From CAXXOK01 sp963664595 (GTDB lineage: Bacteria; Bacillota; Clostridia; Christensenellales; Aristaeellaceae): a stretch of 64,000 nucleotides of DNA. The DNA lies in contig CAXXOK010000003.1 in assembly GCA_963664595.2 (NCBI GenBank), positions 186,001 to 250,000 of the forward strand, read 5' to 3'. Position 1 is the stretch's first letter, and the number at the start of each line of letters is the position of its first letter. The position numbers were made by a program, and so were the translations under genes. This document shows positions 35,287 through 44,425 of the stretch, piece after piece. The notes below the pieces were generated by a model, which did no database searches, was not told where the DNA came from, and saw nothing but the letters and a program-made list of their open reading frames with translations.

Positions 35287-37404
35287 ATGAGGAAAAAATC
35301 CGGGATCATAACCGCCGCCGCAGCCCTCTGCGTACTGCTGGTATCGGCGGCCCTGCCTGCCGCGGCGCAGGGGGCGCTGGTGGAGATCAGCAACCCGGCC
35401 GCCATGGAAACGGTCAAGGCCGCGTGTGCCGCGCAGGGTCTGAACGTGGGCGATGCCCCGGACACGGAGCAGGCGGCCGCCCTGCAAACGCTGGATCTGT
35501 CCGGCTGCGGGCTGACGGATATCTCGTTTCTGTCCGCCTTCACGGGCCTGCAAACGCTCAGCCTGAGCGATAACGAGATGGAGAGCGTGGACGCGCTCGC
35601 CGGGCTTACGGCGCTGCAATCGCTTGACCTGTCCCACAACCGGATCGAGGCCATAGGCCCGCTCAGCGGCCTGACGGCGCTTACGGAGCTGAACCTTTCT
35701 GATAACCGGATCGCCTACGTTAAACCGCTGCAAAGCCTGACAAAGCTTGTCTCCCTCGGCTTGGCCGACAACCGTCTGAACCGTATTGATGATCTGGCGG
35801 GCCTCCAGTCGCTGGAAGCCCTGGACCTGAGCGTGTCGGAAATAACCGAGAGCTTTGCGATGGGTACCATCCACGATCAGGGGTTCAGGCGTTTCGGCTT
35901 CACGCTGGATAATATAGAACCGCTCAGCGGACTGACCAAGCTGAAAACGCTCAACCTCGCGGGCAACACACAGCTTTCCGACCTCAGCCCGATCAGCGGG
36001 CTTACGGCGCTGACGGCGCTGAACATCAGCCGCACCGGCACAGCCTCGCTGGACGCGCTGGCGGGGCTGGTGAACCTGGAAAGCCTGGACGCCGATTTTG
36101 CCGGGATGAGGACCGAAAACTTCTGGACGCTGAAAAGCGGGGGAATGCTGAACGGAAAACAGGTGAAGATCAACACGCTCAAGCCGCTGGCCGGGCTGAC
36201 AAAACTGAAACACCTGAGCCTGCGGGACAACATCATTTCCGATTTTTCCCCGCTGGCCGGGTGCACGGAGTTGGAATATCTGGATATTTCCGAGGTCTGG
36301 GACATGAATTACGATCTGGAGCTTCCCAGCCTGAAGCCGTTGAAAGGCTTTACGAAGCTCAGGCATCTGGACCTCACCTACCGCTTTGTCAAAGACCTTT
36401 CAGGGCTTGCGTGCTTTCCCGAAATGGAATATCTTTCGATTGCCACCTGCACGCTGGGGAGCACGGCCATGCTCGAGCCCCTGACGAGTCTGCGCTATCT
36501 GAATCTGGGCGCGCAGGAGCTGGAAAGCCTGGAGGTGCTGCGGTGTTTTCCGCAGCTGGAAACCCTTACCCTGGAAGGCTGCATGCGTGAGGGCCGGGAG
36601 CTGTTATCGTTGGGCCCCCTGCGCTACGCGCCCAACCTGAAATCGCTGACCCTGTCGTGCGATATGGCCGTCGGCTTTGTCAACGTTACCTGCTTAACCG
36701 GGCTGGAATCCCTGACCGTTCGCGGCGAGCAGCCCATTGAACAGCCATGGCCCGATCTGGCAAGGCTGAGAAACCTGAAAGTACTGGACGCGGAGAACAT
36801 CCCCCTGTACGATCTGTCGCAGCTTGCCGGGTGCGAGGGGCTGACAACCCTGAAATGCAAGATCATGGATTCGTTTGATCTGGAGCCGCTCAGGGGGCTT
36901 GTAAACCTGCAAACGCTGGCGCTCAACGTGAGCGATCCGGGGGCCGTGGCGATCTGTGATTTATCCCCGCTGGCAGGGCTTACGCAGCTGACGGACCTTG
37001 CGTTTGCCTACGGCACGACCACGATCAGCGACCTCGGCCCGCTGGCCCGGTGCGCCCGCCTGCAAACCCTGCGCATTGATAACGCCCAAATCGAGGATGT
37101 TTCCCCGCTGGCCGCGTGCGCCGGGCTGCGGTACCTGTACCTCATCAACAACCGCGTCACGGATATCGCGGCGCTTGCGGCCTGCAAACAGCTGCGGGAT
37201 ATCCAGCTGCGGGACAACCGGGTGACGGATATTTCCGCGCTGTCCGGGTGCCTGTACCTCGGCTCCTTTGACATCACCAACAACCCCGTGCGCGATATCT
37301 CCGTAATCACGGCGCTGCCGCTGCTGGGCAGTGTTTATTTGGAGAATGTGGACTATGCGCGCACGGAGGCCGTGGAGAAGAGGCTGTATGAGATGTATCA
37401 TTGA
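35287..37404 (+). CDS. Secreted internalin-like leucine-rich repeat protein
   Basis: 705 residues. The signal peptide (KKSGIITAAAALCVLLVSAA, then LPAAAQG) precedes about twenty 22-residue LRRs of the internalin type, such as LQSLDLSHNRIEAIGPLSGL and LYLINNRVTDIAAL. Some repeats are longer and irregular in the middle (about 180-450). No LPXTG, TM segment or GW module follows, so the protein ends in the LRR array and may be released or held by a partner. ATG 35287 follows GGTGGAG. It is the third gene of the exported operon. LRR arrays bind proteins or glycans; the target is unknown. Confidence 0.85.
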   Translation: MRKKSGIITAAAALCVLLVSAALPAAAQGALVEISNPAAMETVKAACAAQGLNVGDAPDTEQAAALQTLDLSGCGLTDISFLSAFTGLQTLSLSDNEMESVDALAGLTALQSLDLSHNRIEAIGPLSGLTALTELNLSDNRIAYVKPLQSLTKLVSLGLADNRLNRIDDLAGLQSLEALDLSVSEITESFAMGTIHDQGFRRFGFTLDNIEPLSGLTKLKTLNLAGNTQLSDLSPISGLTALTALNISRTGTASLDALAGLVNLESLDADFAGMRTENFWTLKSGGMLNGKQVKINTLKPLAGLTKLKHLSLRDNIISDFSPLAGCTELEYLDISEVWDMNYDLELPSLKPLKGFTKLRHLDLTYRFVKDLSGLACFPEMEYLSIATCTLGSTAMLEPLTSLRYLNLGAQELESLEVLRCFPQLETLTLEGCMREGRELLSLGPLRYAPNLKSLTLSCDMAVGFVNVTCLTGLESLTVRGEQPIEQPWPDLARLRNLKVLDAENIPLYDLSQLAGCEGLTTLKCKIMDSFDLEPLRGLVNLQTLALNVSDPGAVAICDLSPLAGLTQLTDLAFAYGTTTISDLGPLARCARLQTLRIDNAQIEDVSPLAACAGLRYLYLINNRVTDIAALAACKQLRDIQLRDNRVTDISALSGCLYLGSFDITNNPVRDISVITALPLLGSVYLENVDYARTEAVEKRLYEMYH

Positions 37405-37478
37405 GGGGACGCATAACCGCCGACCGCCTGGGTAATGCCGGATACAAAGCAAAGCGCCCGCACCATAACAGTGCGGGC

Positions 37479-37672
37479 GCTCAGCCTGTCAAAGAACCTC
37501 TTCGGGTCGTTATCGCCGCTCGCTTGATAGCGCCTAGGGCGCTGTTCGCTCGATTACCCCTTTGTTGTTACGCAAGCCTTTGGGGTTCCACCCCAATCGC
37601 CGACAAGGGTTTCGCCCCTGCACCCTGACCAGGACTTTCAGCCCTGGACCCTTCTTTTTTTGCAGCCTGAGC
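37479..37672 (+). repeat. Repeat family B, copy 1
   Basis: A 194-bp element running from GCTCAGCCTGTCAAAG to TTTTTTTGCAGCCTGAGC, whose ends are imperfect inverted repeats. Inside are consecutive hairpins: TTGGGGTtccACCCCAA and a decayed CCAGG/CCTGG pair, then a T-run. A GC-rich hairpin (GCGCCCGCAC/GTGCGGGCGC, 37454-37480) abuts it on the left, probably the original terminator of the LRR operon. Confidence 0.88.
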
Positions 37673-37700
37673 AAAGCGCCCGGACCGTTACGGTGCGGGC

Positions 37701-37895
37701 GCTCAGCCTGTCAAAGAACCTCTTCGGGTCGTTACCGCCGCTCGCATCATAGCGCCTTGGGCGCTGTTCGCTCGCTTACCCCTTTTGCTGTAACGCAAGC
37801 CTTTGGGGTTCCACCCCAATCCCCGGCAGGGGTTTCACCCCTGCACCCTGACCAGGGCTTTCAGCCCTGGACCCTTCTTTTTTTGCAGCCTGAGC
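37701..37895 (+). repeat. Repeat family B, copy 2 (tandem with copy 1)
   Basis: A 195-bp copy, 222 bp after copy 1, separated from it by a second version of the GC-rich hairpin. Stacked stem-loops are perfect here: GCGCCTTGGGCGC, TTGGGGT/ACCCCAA, GCAGGGGT/ACCCCTGC and CCAGGGC/GCCCTGG, followed by CTTCTTTTTTT. Confidence 0.9.
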
Positions 37896-37931
37896 AAAGC
37901 GCTCGCATGTCTTCATGCGGGCTCTTTGCTT
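37891..37931. terminator. Bidirectional terminator hairpin
   Basis: AGCAAAG-C-GCTCGCATG pairs with CATGCGGGCTCTTTGCT around TCTT, with A-rich and T-rich flanks on both sides. It can serve the LRR operon (+) and the FnIII-like gene ending at 37945 (-). Confidence 0.6.
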
Positions 37932-37944
37932 TGTATACCCCGGC

Positions 37945-38676
37945 CTACTGCACGGTAAACGCGGCTTCCGCGGCAATGCCGTTATCAATGAAGGCGGTCA
38001 GGGAGTACTCTCCGGCGGGGTAGGCGCCGTAGTCGTTATAGATGCGCTTGAGCAGCGAATCAAAGGTGTAGTATTCCGTCACGGTGGTGCGGCTGCCGGA
38101 GTACCACAGCACATCGGAAATGGTGTACACATCGCCGTTTGGCGTGCGCAGCAACAGCTCGAAATCCAGATACTTGTTCTGCCGGGTGGACGCGACCTTG
38201 AACCGCAGCAGGAAATTGTAATCGTAGCTGCTCAGCTCGCCCTTCAGCGTTGCGCCGTCCAGCACGGAAACCGCTGTGTTGTCGTTGGCATAGGCGGTTG
38301 ATTTGAACACGCCGGTATCCAGCAGCTGGTAATTGAAGTCCGCGTAGCTGGAGGGGGAGGGGATGGTGATCACCGTGCTGGCCGAGCCGCCGGATTTGGT
38401 GGTGACGGTGATGATGTAGGTGGTTTCCGGGTTGAGGTATTTAATGGCGCAGTAGTTGTGGTAGGTACGCCGCTCCGATACGCGGTCCGTGCCCTCCTCC
38501 TGGCAGGTAACGGTGAACAGGGGGCCGTTTTCGTTGGTGGTGTTCCAATATACGCCCACAGAGAACATATTCATCACGGTTGCCGAGAGATCTTTCACGT
38601 CTCCGGCCGCGGAGGCCAGGCTTACGCTTGCCACCAGCAACACCAGGACCAGGCCTAAGGCAGCTGCTTTTTTCAT
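37945..38676 (-). CDS. Exported FnIII-like protein, paralogue 3
   Basis: 243 residues: signal peptide MKKAAALGLVLVLLVASVSL then ASAAGD, FnIII-like domain (NPETTYIITVTTKSGG), and the shared C-terminal domain (LLDTGVFKS, LKGELSSYDYNFLLRF, RTPNGDVYTISDVLWY, YPAGEYSLTAFI). ATG 38676 follows AAAGGAG. It is convergent with the LRR operon and separated from it by two family B elements. The three paralogues are about as diverged from one another as from any obvious ancestor; function is unknown. Confidence 0.7.
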   Translation of the reverse strand: MKKAAALGLVLVLLVASVSLASAAGDVKDLSATVMNMFSVGVYWNTTNENGPLFTVTCQEEGTDRVSERRTYHNYCAIKYLNPETTYIITVTTKSGGSASTVITIPSPSSYADFNYQLLDTGVFKSTAYANDNTAVSVLDGATLKGELSSYDYNFLLRFKVASTRQNKYLDFELLLRTPNGDVYTISDVLWYSGSRTTVTEYYTFDSLLKRIYNDYGAYPAGEYSLTAFIDNGIAAEAAFTVQ

Positions 38677-38818
38677 TGTTTTCGTCTCCTTTGTAATCGT
38701 CGGCTTGCGATACGGGAAACCGTATCTGTGAATTTAACTGTTTGTATCGTACCATGATTGCAGCGCGGGCGCAAACCCCGGCGGGGGTTTTACAGAAGGC
38801 CGCGTCCGTGCCGGGCGG

Positions 38819-40549
38819 TCAGCCCTCGGTGAGCAGCCCGCGCGCCGCGTCCGCCACCTCGCTGAGCAGGGCTTCGGCCGCCGCCTTGTTTTTGTGGCTC
38901 ACGTTGACGTAGAGCTTGATCTTGGGCTCGGTGCCGCTGGGGCGGATGCACACAAAGCCGCCGGGGGCAAGGCTGAAGTAGAGCACGTCGCTTTTGGGAT
39001 AGGCGAGGGCTTCCACGGTTCCGTCCTCGTTGGTTTTAGTGCCCTTGAGGATATCCAGCACCGCCGAAACCTGTACGCCGCCGATAGCTTTGGGCGGGTT
39101 TGCACGGATGGCGGCCATGATCTCGCCCATCTTTTTCACGCCGTCCGCGCCGGGCATGGAGGCGCTTTCCACGTGCTCCAGATAGTAGCCGTAGGTGGAG
39201 AAGATTTCTTCCATCACGTCGGACAGGGTTTTGCCCTGCGCCTTGTAGTAGGCGGCGGCCTCGGCGATCAGCAGACTTGCGTTCACGCCGTCCTTGTCAC
39301 GCACGAAGGTGCTGGACAAATAGCCGTAGCTTTCCTCAAAGCCGAACAGGAAGGTGTGGGAATGGTCGTCCTCAAATTTCTGGATCATCTCGCCGATAAA
39401 CTTAAAGCCGGTCAGCGTATCGAACAGCGCCACGCCGTGGGCATCGCAGATGGGCTTGGCCAGCTGCGTGGACACGATGGATTTCACTACCGCGCCATTC
39501 TTGGGCAGGGTACCGGCGGCCTGTTTGGAGGAAAGGATATAGTAGATCAGCAGGCAGCCGATCTGGTTGCCCGTCAGCAGGCGGAAGCTGCCGCTCTTTT
39601 CGCGCACGGCCACGCCCAGACGGTCACAGTCCGGATCGGTGGCAAAGCACACGTCCGCGTTTACCTCGTTGGCCAGCTGGATTGCCAGCGTGAACGATTC
39701 GGGATATTCCGGGTTGGGGGCTTTCACGGTGGGGAAAGCCGGGTCGGGCAGCTCCTGCGCCTTGACCACGCTCACGCCTGTGATGCCGATCTCCTTTAAG
39801 ATGCGGCGTACGGGCACATTGCCGCTGCCGTGCAGGGGCGTGTAGACGATCTTCAGGGAATCGCCCTCCCGTTTTACGATGTCCGGGTTGATGGACAGGG
39901 TTTTCACCCGGCGGATGTAATCGTCGTCCACCTCTTTGTTGCCGATGATCTGCATCAGGCCGCTTTTCTGGGCTTCCTCGCGCGTCATGGTTTTGGCCTG
40001 GGTATAGTGGAGCGCGTAGATGGCCTTGGTTACCTCGTCGGCCACCTCGGGGCCCAGCTGCGCGCCGTCCGGCCCGTAGACCTTGTAGCCGTTATATTGG
40101 GGCGGGTTGTGGCTGGCGGTGATCACAATGCCCGCGTCCGTGTGCAGATGGCGCACCGCAAACGAGAGGATGGGCACGGGGCGAAGCGCGTCGAACAGCT
40201 TGGCGTTAATGCCGTTGGCGCACAGCGTGAGCACGGTTTCCATGGCAAAGTCCGCGCTCATGCGGCGGCTGTCGTAGGCGATCACCACGCAGGGACGTTT
40301 GCCGGGCTTGGCCTGCGCGTTTAAAAAGTTCGCCAGGCCCTGCGTGGCGCGGCGGATGGTGTAAATGTTCATACGGTTGGTGCCCATGCCCAGCACCCCG
40401 CGCATGCCGCCGGTGCCGAACGACAGATCCGTATAGAAGCGGTCTTCGATTTCCTTGGGATCGTTTGCGATGGCGGTCAGCTCGGCCATGGCCTGCTTGT
40501 CCGCGGCAAAATCCTTCAGCCACTGTTGATATACGTCCATATATGGCAT
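38819..40549 (-). CDS. pgcA: Phosphoglucomutase/phosphomannomutase
   Basis: 576 residues with all four domains of the alpha-D-phosphohexomutase family: the phosphoserine loop TASHNPPQYNGYKVYGPDG, the Mg-binding DPDCDRLG, the sugar loop FEESYGYL and the phosphate-binding RPSGTEPKIKLYV. It interconverts glucose-1-P and glucose-6-P (or mannose phosphates) for glycogen and envelope sugars. The frame opens at 40555, but GAGG lies seven bases before ATG 40549, which is preferred. A near-consensus promoter lies inside the 3' end of the upstream dapF-like gene, so it can be expressed alone. Confidence 0.92.
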   Translation of the reverse strand: MPYMDVYQQWLKDFAADKQAMAELTAIANDPKEIEDRFYTDLSFGTGGMRGVLGMGTNRMNIYTIRRATQGLANFLNAQAKPGKRPCVVIAYDSRRMSADFAMETVLTLCANGINAKLFDALRPVPILSFAVRHLHTDAGIVITASHNPPQYNGYKVYGPDGAQLGPEVADEVTKAIYALHYTQAKTMTREEAQKSGLMQIIGNKEVDDDYIRRVKTLSINPDIVKREGDSLKIVYTPLHGSGNVPVRRILKEIGITGVSVVKAQELPDPAFPTVKAPNPEYPESFTLAIQLANEVNADVCFATDPDCDRLGVAVREKSGSFRLLTGNQIGCLLIYYILSSKQAAGTLPKNGAVVKSIVSTQLAKPICDAHGVALFDTLTGFKFIGEMIQKFEDDHSHTFLFGFEESYGYLSSTFVRDKDGVNASLLIAEAAAYYKAQGKTLSDVMEEIFSTYGYYLEHVESASMPGADGVKKMGEIMAAIRANPPKAIGGVQVSAVLDILKGTKTNEDGTVEALAYPKSDVLYFSLAPGGFVCIRPSGTEPKIKLYVNVSHKNKAAAEALLSEVADAARGLLTEG

Positions 40550-40582
40550 TGTCATTCCTCGTTTCTTGCAGTATGTGGAAAT

Positions 40583-40611
40583 ATTATAGCTTTTCGGCAG
40601 ATTGTTTGCAA
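40583..40611 (-). promoter_or_regulatory. Promoter of pgcA
   Basis: On the minus strand TTGCAA (40611-40606) and TATAAT (40588-40583) are spaced 17 bp apart, about 35 bp before the pgcA start. It overlaps the last codons of the dapF-like gene. Confidence 0.7.
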
Positions 40612-41468
40612 TGGCTGAGGGCGCTGAGAAACAGGGGCGTCAGCTCTGCCTCGTATACGGAGGCCACGCTGCCCGTCATCAGCAGCCGCCCCTGGGGCGT
40701 GACCTGGAGTAAAAGCGAGCCGCCGGGCATGCGCACGGTTACGCGGTCGTCCACCAGCCCCAGCCGGTGGGCAGCGGCCACCGCGGCGCAGCTAGAGGAG
40801 CCCGAGGCGAGCGTGTAGCCCGCGCCGCGCTCCCAGATTTCGATTTTGATTTCATCGCGCCCCAGCACCTGCACCAGCTGCATGTTGATGCGGTTGGGAA
40901 ACAGCGGGTGGGTTTCCACCAGCGGCCCCAGCGCGCGGGCCAGCGCCTCGGTGGCGGTATCCACCACAATCACGCCGTGCGGATTGCCCACTGTAACACA
41001 GGTAATGCGGTAGGGCGCGCCGTCCAGTGAAACTGGCTCGCTGACCACCTCGCGCGCCTCGCCCGCCACGGGGATCTGTGTGCTGGTAAAGGAAAACGTG
41101 CCCATGTCCACCTGCAAAAGCTCCGCCTGCGGGTGGAGCAGCGTTACGCTCACCAGCCCGCCCAGGGTGAGCACATCGAAGGCCGTCCGCTGCCCCGTAT
41201 ACCCGGCGTCCACCAGATATTTGGAAAAGATGCGCACGCCGTTGCCGCTTTTCTCGGCTTCGCTGCCGTCTGGGTTGAAGATGCGCACCCGGTAGGGCGG
41301 CTCCGGCGTAAGCTGCCCGTACAAAATGCCGTCCGAGCCGACCCCGAAATGACGGTCGCAGATCAGGCGGATGGTTTCCTCCGTCATCTCCACGGAGAGG
41401 AAGGCCGGGTCCACCACAATGTAATCGTTGCCCAGGCCGTGGTACTTGGCGATACAGTTTGGATGCAT
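40584..41468 (-). CDS. dapF: DapF-like epimerase with both catalytic cysteines replaced by serine
   Basis: 294 residues with the two-lobe diaminopimelate epimerase fold. The N-terminal signature NPDGSEAEKSGNG has Ser74 where DapF has its catalytic Cys (MCGNG). The C-terminal signature ERGAGYTLASGSSSC has Ser222 where the second Cys normally lies (ACGTGAC). Other substrate-binding residues (GLGNDY, NPDGSEAE, GNPH, ERGAG) are kept. It may be a low-activity DapF, a racemase with changed chemistry, or an enzyme for another substrate. ATG 41468 follows GGAG. A repeat A copy separates it from the AmmeMemoRadiSam gene. Family certain, activity uncertain. Confidence 0.85.
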   Translation of the reverse strand: MHPNCIAKYHGLGNDYIVVDPAFLSVEMTEETIRLICDRHFGVGSDGILYGQLTPEPPYRVRIFNPDGSEAEKSGNGVRIFSKYLVDAGYTGQRTAFDVLTLGGLVSVTLLHPQAELLQVDMGTFSFTSTQIPVAGEAREVVSEPVSLDGAPYRITCVTVGNPHGVIVVDTATEALARALGPLVETHPLFPNRINMQLVQVLGRDEIKIEIWERGAGYTLASGSSSCAAVAAAHRLGLVDDRVTVRMPGGSLLLQVTPQGRLLMTGSVASVYEAELTPLFLSALSHCKQSAEKL

Positions 41469-41487
41469 GTTATCACTCCTGTTTCAG

Positions 41488-41646
41488 GTAAACGCTGATT
41501 CAATCCCCTGCACGCTGGCGTGTTCTCTTTCCGCCGGCTTGAGGGTGCGAAACCTTCGGCGTAGCGCTGCTACTGCTTCGGGTTCCGCAGCCCCAAGCTG
41601 ACGAAAAGCTTACACACCATTGCACAAGCGCTTTAATCATCGTTTA
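41488..41646 (+). repeat. Repeat family A, copy 5
   Basis: The best-preserved copy with its two ends related as inverted repeats: gtaaacgctgattcaatcc on the left and, read in reverse complement, ctaaacgatgattaaagcg on the right. It fills almost the whole gap between the dapF-like gene and amrS. Confidence 0.9.
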
Positions 41647-41647
41647 G

Positions 41648-42469
41648 CTAGATATTTCCCACATACACATACCGCAGATAGTCCGCCGCCACGGCCTGCA
41701 GGTGGTACAGCAGCGCGGGCTCGGTGGGGCGTGCGTCCAGCATGTGCTTGCGGGGGAAGAACCGTGTGATGTGATAGGGAATTTCAGCGGAAAGGGAGGA
41801 AAGCCACTTCGCCATCCGCCGCAGCTCGGCTTCGCTGTCGCTCAGGCCGGGGACCACCAGCGTGGTGACCTCCACATGCGCCTTTTCGGCGGCGGTTTGG
41901 ATGAAAGCCTTGACCAGCTCCAGATCGCCGCCCAGCCTTTGGTAGCCCTCCGGGGTGAAGCACTTCAGATCGATGTTGTACGCATCGATAAAGGGAAGCA
42001 CCTCGCGGAGCGTTTTGTGCGATACGCAGCCGTTGGTTACCACCACGGTATGCAGGCCGTTTTCTTTGGCAAGCAGGGCGGCGTCGCGCACGTACTCAAA
42101 GCCGACCATCGGCTCGTTATAGGTAAACGCGAGGCCGATATTGCCCTGCGGCCGCAGGGAGAGGGCGGTTTGCACAAGCGCCTCGGGGGAGAGAATACGC
42201 GTGTCAAGGTCGCCCATCCGCGCCTCGGCAATTTCAAAGTTCTGGCAAAACGGACAGGCCATGTTGCACCCGAAGCTGCCCGCGGACAGGATGTAGCTGC
42301 CCGGGTGGAAGCGGTACAGGGGCTTTTTTTCAATCGGGTCCAGCGCCAGCGAGGTGACCTGCGCGTAGTTGACGCTCACGCTCAGGCCGTCCTCGTTTTT
42401 CCGCGCGCCGCAGCGCCCGGTTTGGCCTTCCTTTAATTGACAATGATGATGACATACGGTACAGACCAT
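41648..42469 (-). CDS. amrS: AmmeMemoRadiSam system radical SAM enzyme
   Basis: 273 residues. The 4Fe-4S cluster motif is GCNMACPFC, preceded by an N-terminal Cys/His segment (MVCTVCHHHCQLKEGQTGRC) typical of this COG1180 subgroup. The frame extends to a TTG at 42499, but ATG 42469 fits the family start. Radical SAM proteins of this set co-occur with AMMECR1 and Memo proteins; the natural reaction is not established in most bacteria. The AMMECR1/Memo-like partner is encoded upstream on the same strand with a 187-bp gap. Confidence 0.9.
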   Translation of the reverse strand: MVCTVCHHHCQLKEGQTGRCGARKNEDGLSVSVNYAQVTSLALDPIEKKPLYRFHPGSYILSAGSFGCNMACPFCQNFEIAEARMGDLDTRILSPEALVQTALSLRPQGNIGLAFTYNEPMVGFEYVRDAALLAKENGLHTVVVTNGCVSHKTLREVLPFIDAYNIDLKCFTPEGYQRLGGDLELVKAFIQTAAEKAHVEVTTLVVPGLSDSEAELRRMAKWLSSLSAEIPYHITRFFPRKHMLDARPTEPALLYHLQAVAADYLRYVYVGNI

Positions 42470-42656
42470 GGAAATCTCATCCCCATCCTGCAAATCCAAA
42501 GCGATGTCCGGGACAAGCGATGGAGGAATCGCGTGTGCGGTTCAATCATCGCTTCCCTCCTGTACGGCGGCGGGGAAACGGCAATGCGGCCGCCCGCGCG
42601 GCGGCGCTAACCGGATGCCAGTACGCGGAAAGCGCGCCGCCGTTTCCCGGTGTGGG

Positions 42657-44066
42657 TTAATGGTGCCTTATCACCTCAAAGCGCTGCAGGGTTACGGGCT
42701 CCCGCGGGGCGATGCCCGCCTTTCTGCGCGCGATTTCCACCTGCTGCTGCGCGGTGTCCACGCCGTCCAGCGCGGGGAGCAGCAGGCCGCGCTTGTGGCC
42801 GCTTTCCACGATCACGCCGTAGCGCTGCGGATCGAGCGCGTCCATCGAAGCGATGTCCTCCGCGTCGCCCAGCACATCCACCGAGCACTCAATCTCGGGC
42901 AGCTCCTCCGCGGTGACGGGGGAAAAGCGCGGGTCGTGCGCGCAGGCGGAGACGGCGTTTTGGATGATTTCCTCGGCGATGCTTTTCTGCGTGGGCGAGA
43001 TCGTGCCGATGCACCCGCGCAGCTGCCCGGCCTTGTGCAGCGACACAAACACGCCCGCCCGGCGCGAAAGCATCTCCGGCGGCAGGCCGGTTGGCACGGG
43101 GATGCTCACGCGCCCCGTGACCCACGCGGTGAAGGACTGGCGGGCCAGCCGTACATACGCGTCCTCATCCGCCTGCGCCCGGGCCGCCCTTTGCCGCACC
43201 GCCTCCTGATGCAGCTTCAGAAACCGCCGCGCGGGATCGGCCCCGCCCGGCAAAAACGTGCATACGCCGTAGCCCACGCCGAACGGCCCCTCGTACGACA
43301 GCCTTTCGGCCCGCACGGCCAGCCCGTCCAAACAGCCCGCCATGATTACAAACGAGCGGTGGCCGCACTCCGCGGCCCCGTTGCACAGGCTTTCGGGAAA
43401 ATCGAACAGCTCTAAAAACGCGCCGCGCCCCATCACATCCATAATCTTTTCATCATACACCGCGCCCTCGGGCGCGAGGCCGTAAGGCCCGTCCGCCTTC
43501 AGCTTGTGCGACAGATCGCCGCTGGCGATCACCGCCGTGCGGCGGCCCAGCTGATCGGCCGTCTGCCGGATCAGCATGCCCAGCCGGTAATGGTCCTCCG
43601 GCGGCAGGCCGGACAGGCCCACGCGCACCACCAACGGCTGACGGCTTGATTCCGGTTGTTTTTCCCGGATGGCTTTTTGCAAAAAATACAGCGGGATCAT
43701 CGTGGCGTGGTCCAGCGCCGCGTCCCGCTCGCCCAGCGTGCCCGCGGACAGGCCCTCGCGCTCGCACAGCGCCGCGAGTGCGCCGACAAACGCTTCGTCA
43801 TAGTCCGCCGTTATCCGCACCTGCGGCGCGCCGAACCGCCCAAAGCTGCCCGCCGCGCCCGCGCCCGGCGACAGGTGCAGGTAGTCCGCGTAGGCCGTGG
43901 CGTGCGGCGAGATCACCACCACCGTGTCCGTGTTCAGCTCCGCCAAAAACCCGGCGGCCTTTTCCATGGCCGCAACCGTAGCGGCTATTTCCTTTTCCTG
44001 TCCGCGCCCCACCTGCGGTATGATCAGCGGCGGGTGCGGCATCATCACGGCGCCTGCGATGGGCAT
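42657..44066 (-). CDS. AmmeMemoRadiSam fusion: Memo/LigB-like domain plus AMMECR1 domain
   Basis: 469 residues. Residues 1-270 resemble the class III extradiol dioxygenase/Memo fold: MMPHPPLIIPQVGRG, VVISPHATAY, then SGDLSHKL with the metal-type histidines. Residues about 295-469 are the AMMECR1 domain with the hallmark LRGCIGTISP. This fusion with AmrS nearby is the standard Clostridia version of the system. ATG 44066 follows AAAGGGGTG and an extended -10. The fusion implies the two domains act together with the radical SAM protein; the substrate is unknown. Confidence 0.9.
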   Translation of the reverse strand: MPIAGAVMMPHPPLIIPQVGRGQEKEIAATVAAMEKAAGFLAELNTDTVVVISPHATAYADYLHLSPGAGAAGSFGRFGAPQVRITADYDEAFVGALAALCEREGLSAGTLGERDAALDHATMIPLYFLQKAIREKQPESSRQPLVVRVGLSGLPPEDHYRLGMLIRQTADQLGRRTAVIASGDLSHKLKADGPYGLAPEGAVYDEKIMDVMGRGAFLELFDFPESLCNGAAECGHRSFVIMAGCLDGLAVRAERLSYEGPFGVGYGVCTFLPGGADPARRFLKLHQEAVRQRAARAQADEDAYVRLARQSFTAWVTGRVSIPVPTGLPPEMLSRRAGVFVSLHKAGQLRGCIGTISPTQKSIAEEIIQNAVSACAHDPRFSPVTAEELPEIECSVDVLGDAEDIASMDALDPQRYGVIVESGHKRGLLLPALDGVDTAQQQVEIARRKAGIAPREPVTLQRFEVIRHH

Positions 44067-44086
44067 GCAATCACCCCTTTGGGAGT

Positions 44087-44092
44087 ATTATA
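44087..44092 (-). promoter_or_regulatory. Extended -10 promoter of the AmmeMemoRadiSam genes
   Basis: Minus-strand TATAAT preceded by TGC, about 20 bp before the ribosome binding site AAAGGGG. There is no consensus -35. Confidence 0.55.
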
Positions 44093-44425
44093 GCACTTGT
44101 GAATTACGAAGGATATGGACTTAACTTAGTTTTACAAGGGCTCAACAGTTAAAAATATCCAACTTGGAATATCTGACAGGAAAATGATTAAAAACAAATA
44201 AAAAACACATTTGTGTTGTTAAAATGATAGAGACAGATTAAAATGAAAACAATTGCTTCTATACGTCGCATGCATCTACTTTAATACTTTATTGGGTCGC
44301 AGCATGAATAATATAGTCTTGCATCAGTATTGATGATTATACTTACAAGATCGTATACACCATATGAATTACTTCAAATCTCATATAATTACAACAATGA
44401 TTATTTAGCTTGGAGGAAATAGATT
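44093..44425. other. AT-rich intergenic region, no gene seen
   Basis: Composition drops sharply from the GC-rich AmmeMemoRadiSam gene, marking the left edge of the SEFIR island. It contains short A/T runs but no ORF with a ribosome binding site, and no promoter with correct -35/-10 spacing could be settled. Confidence 0.4.
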
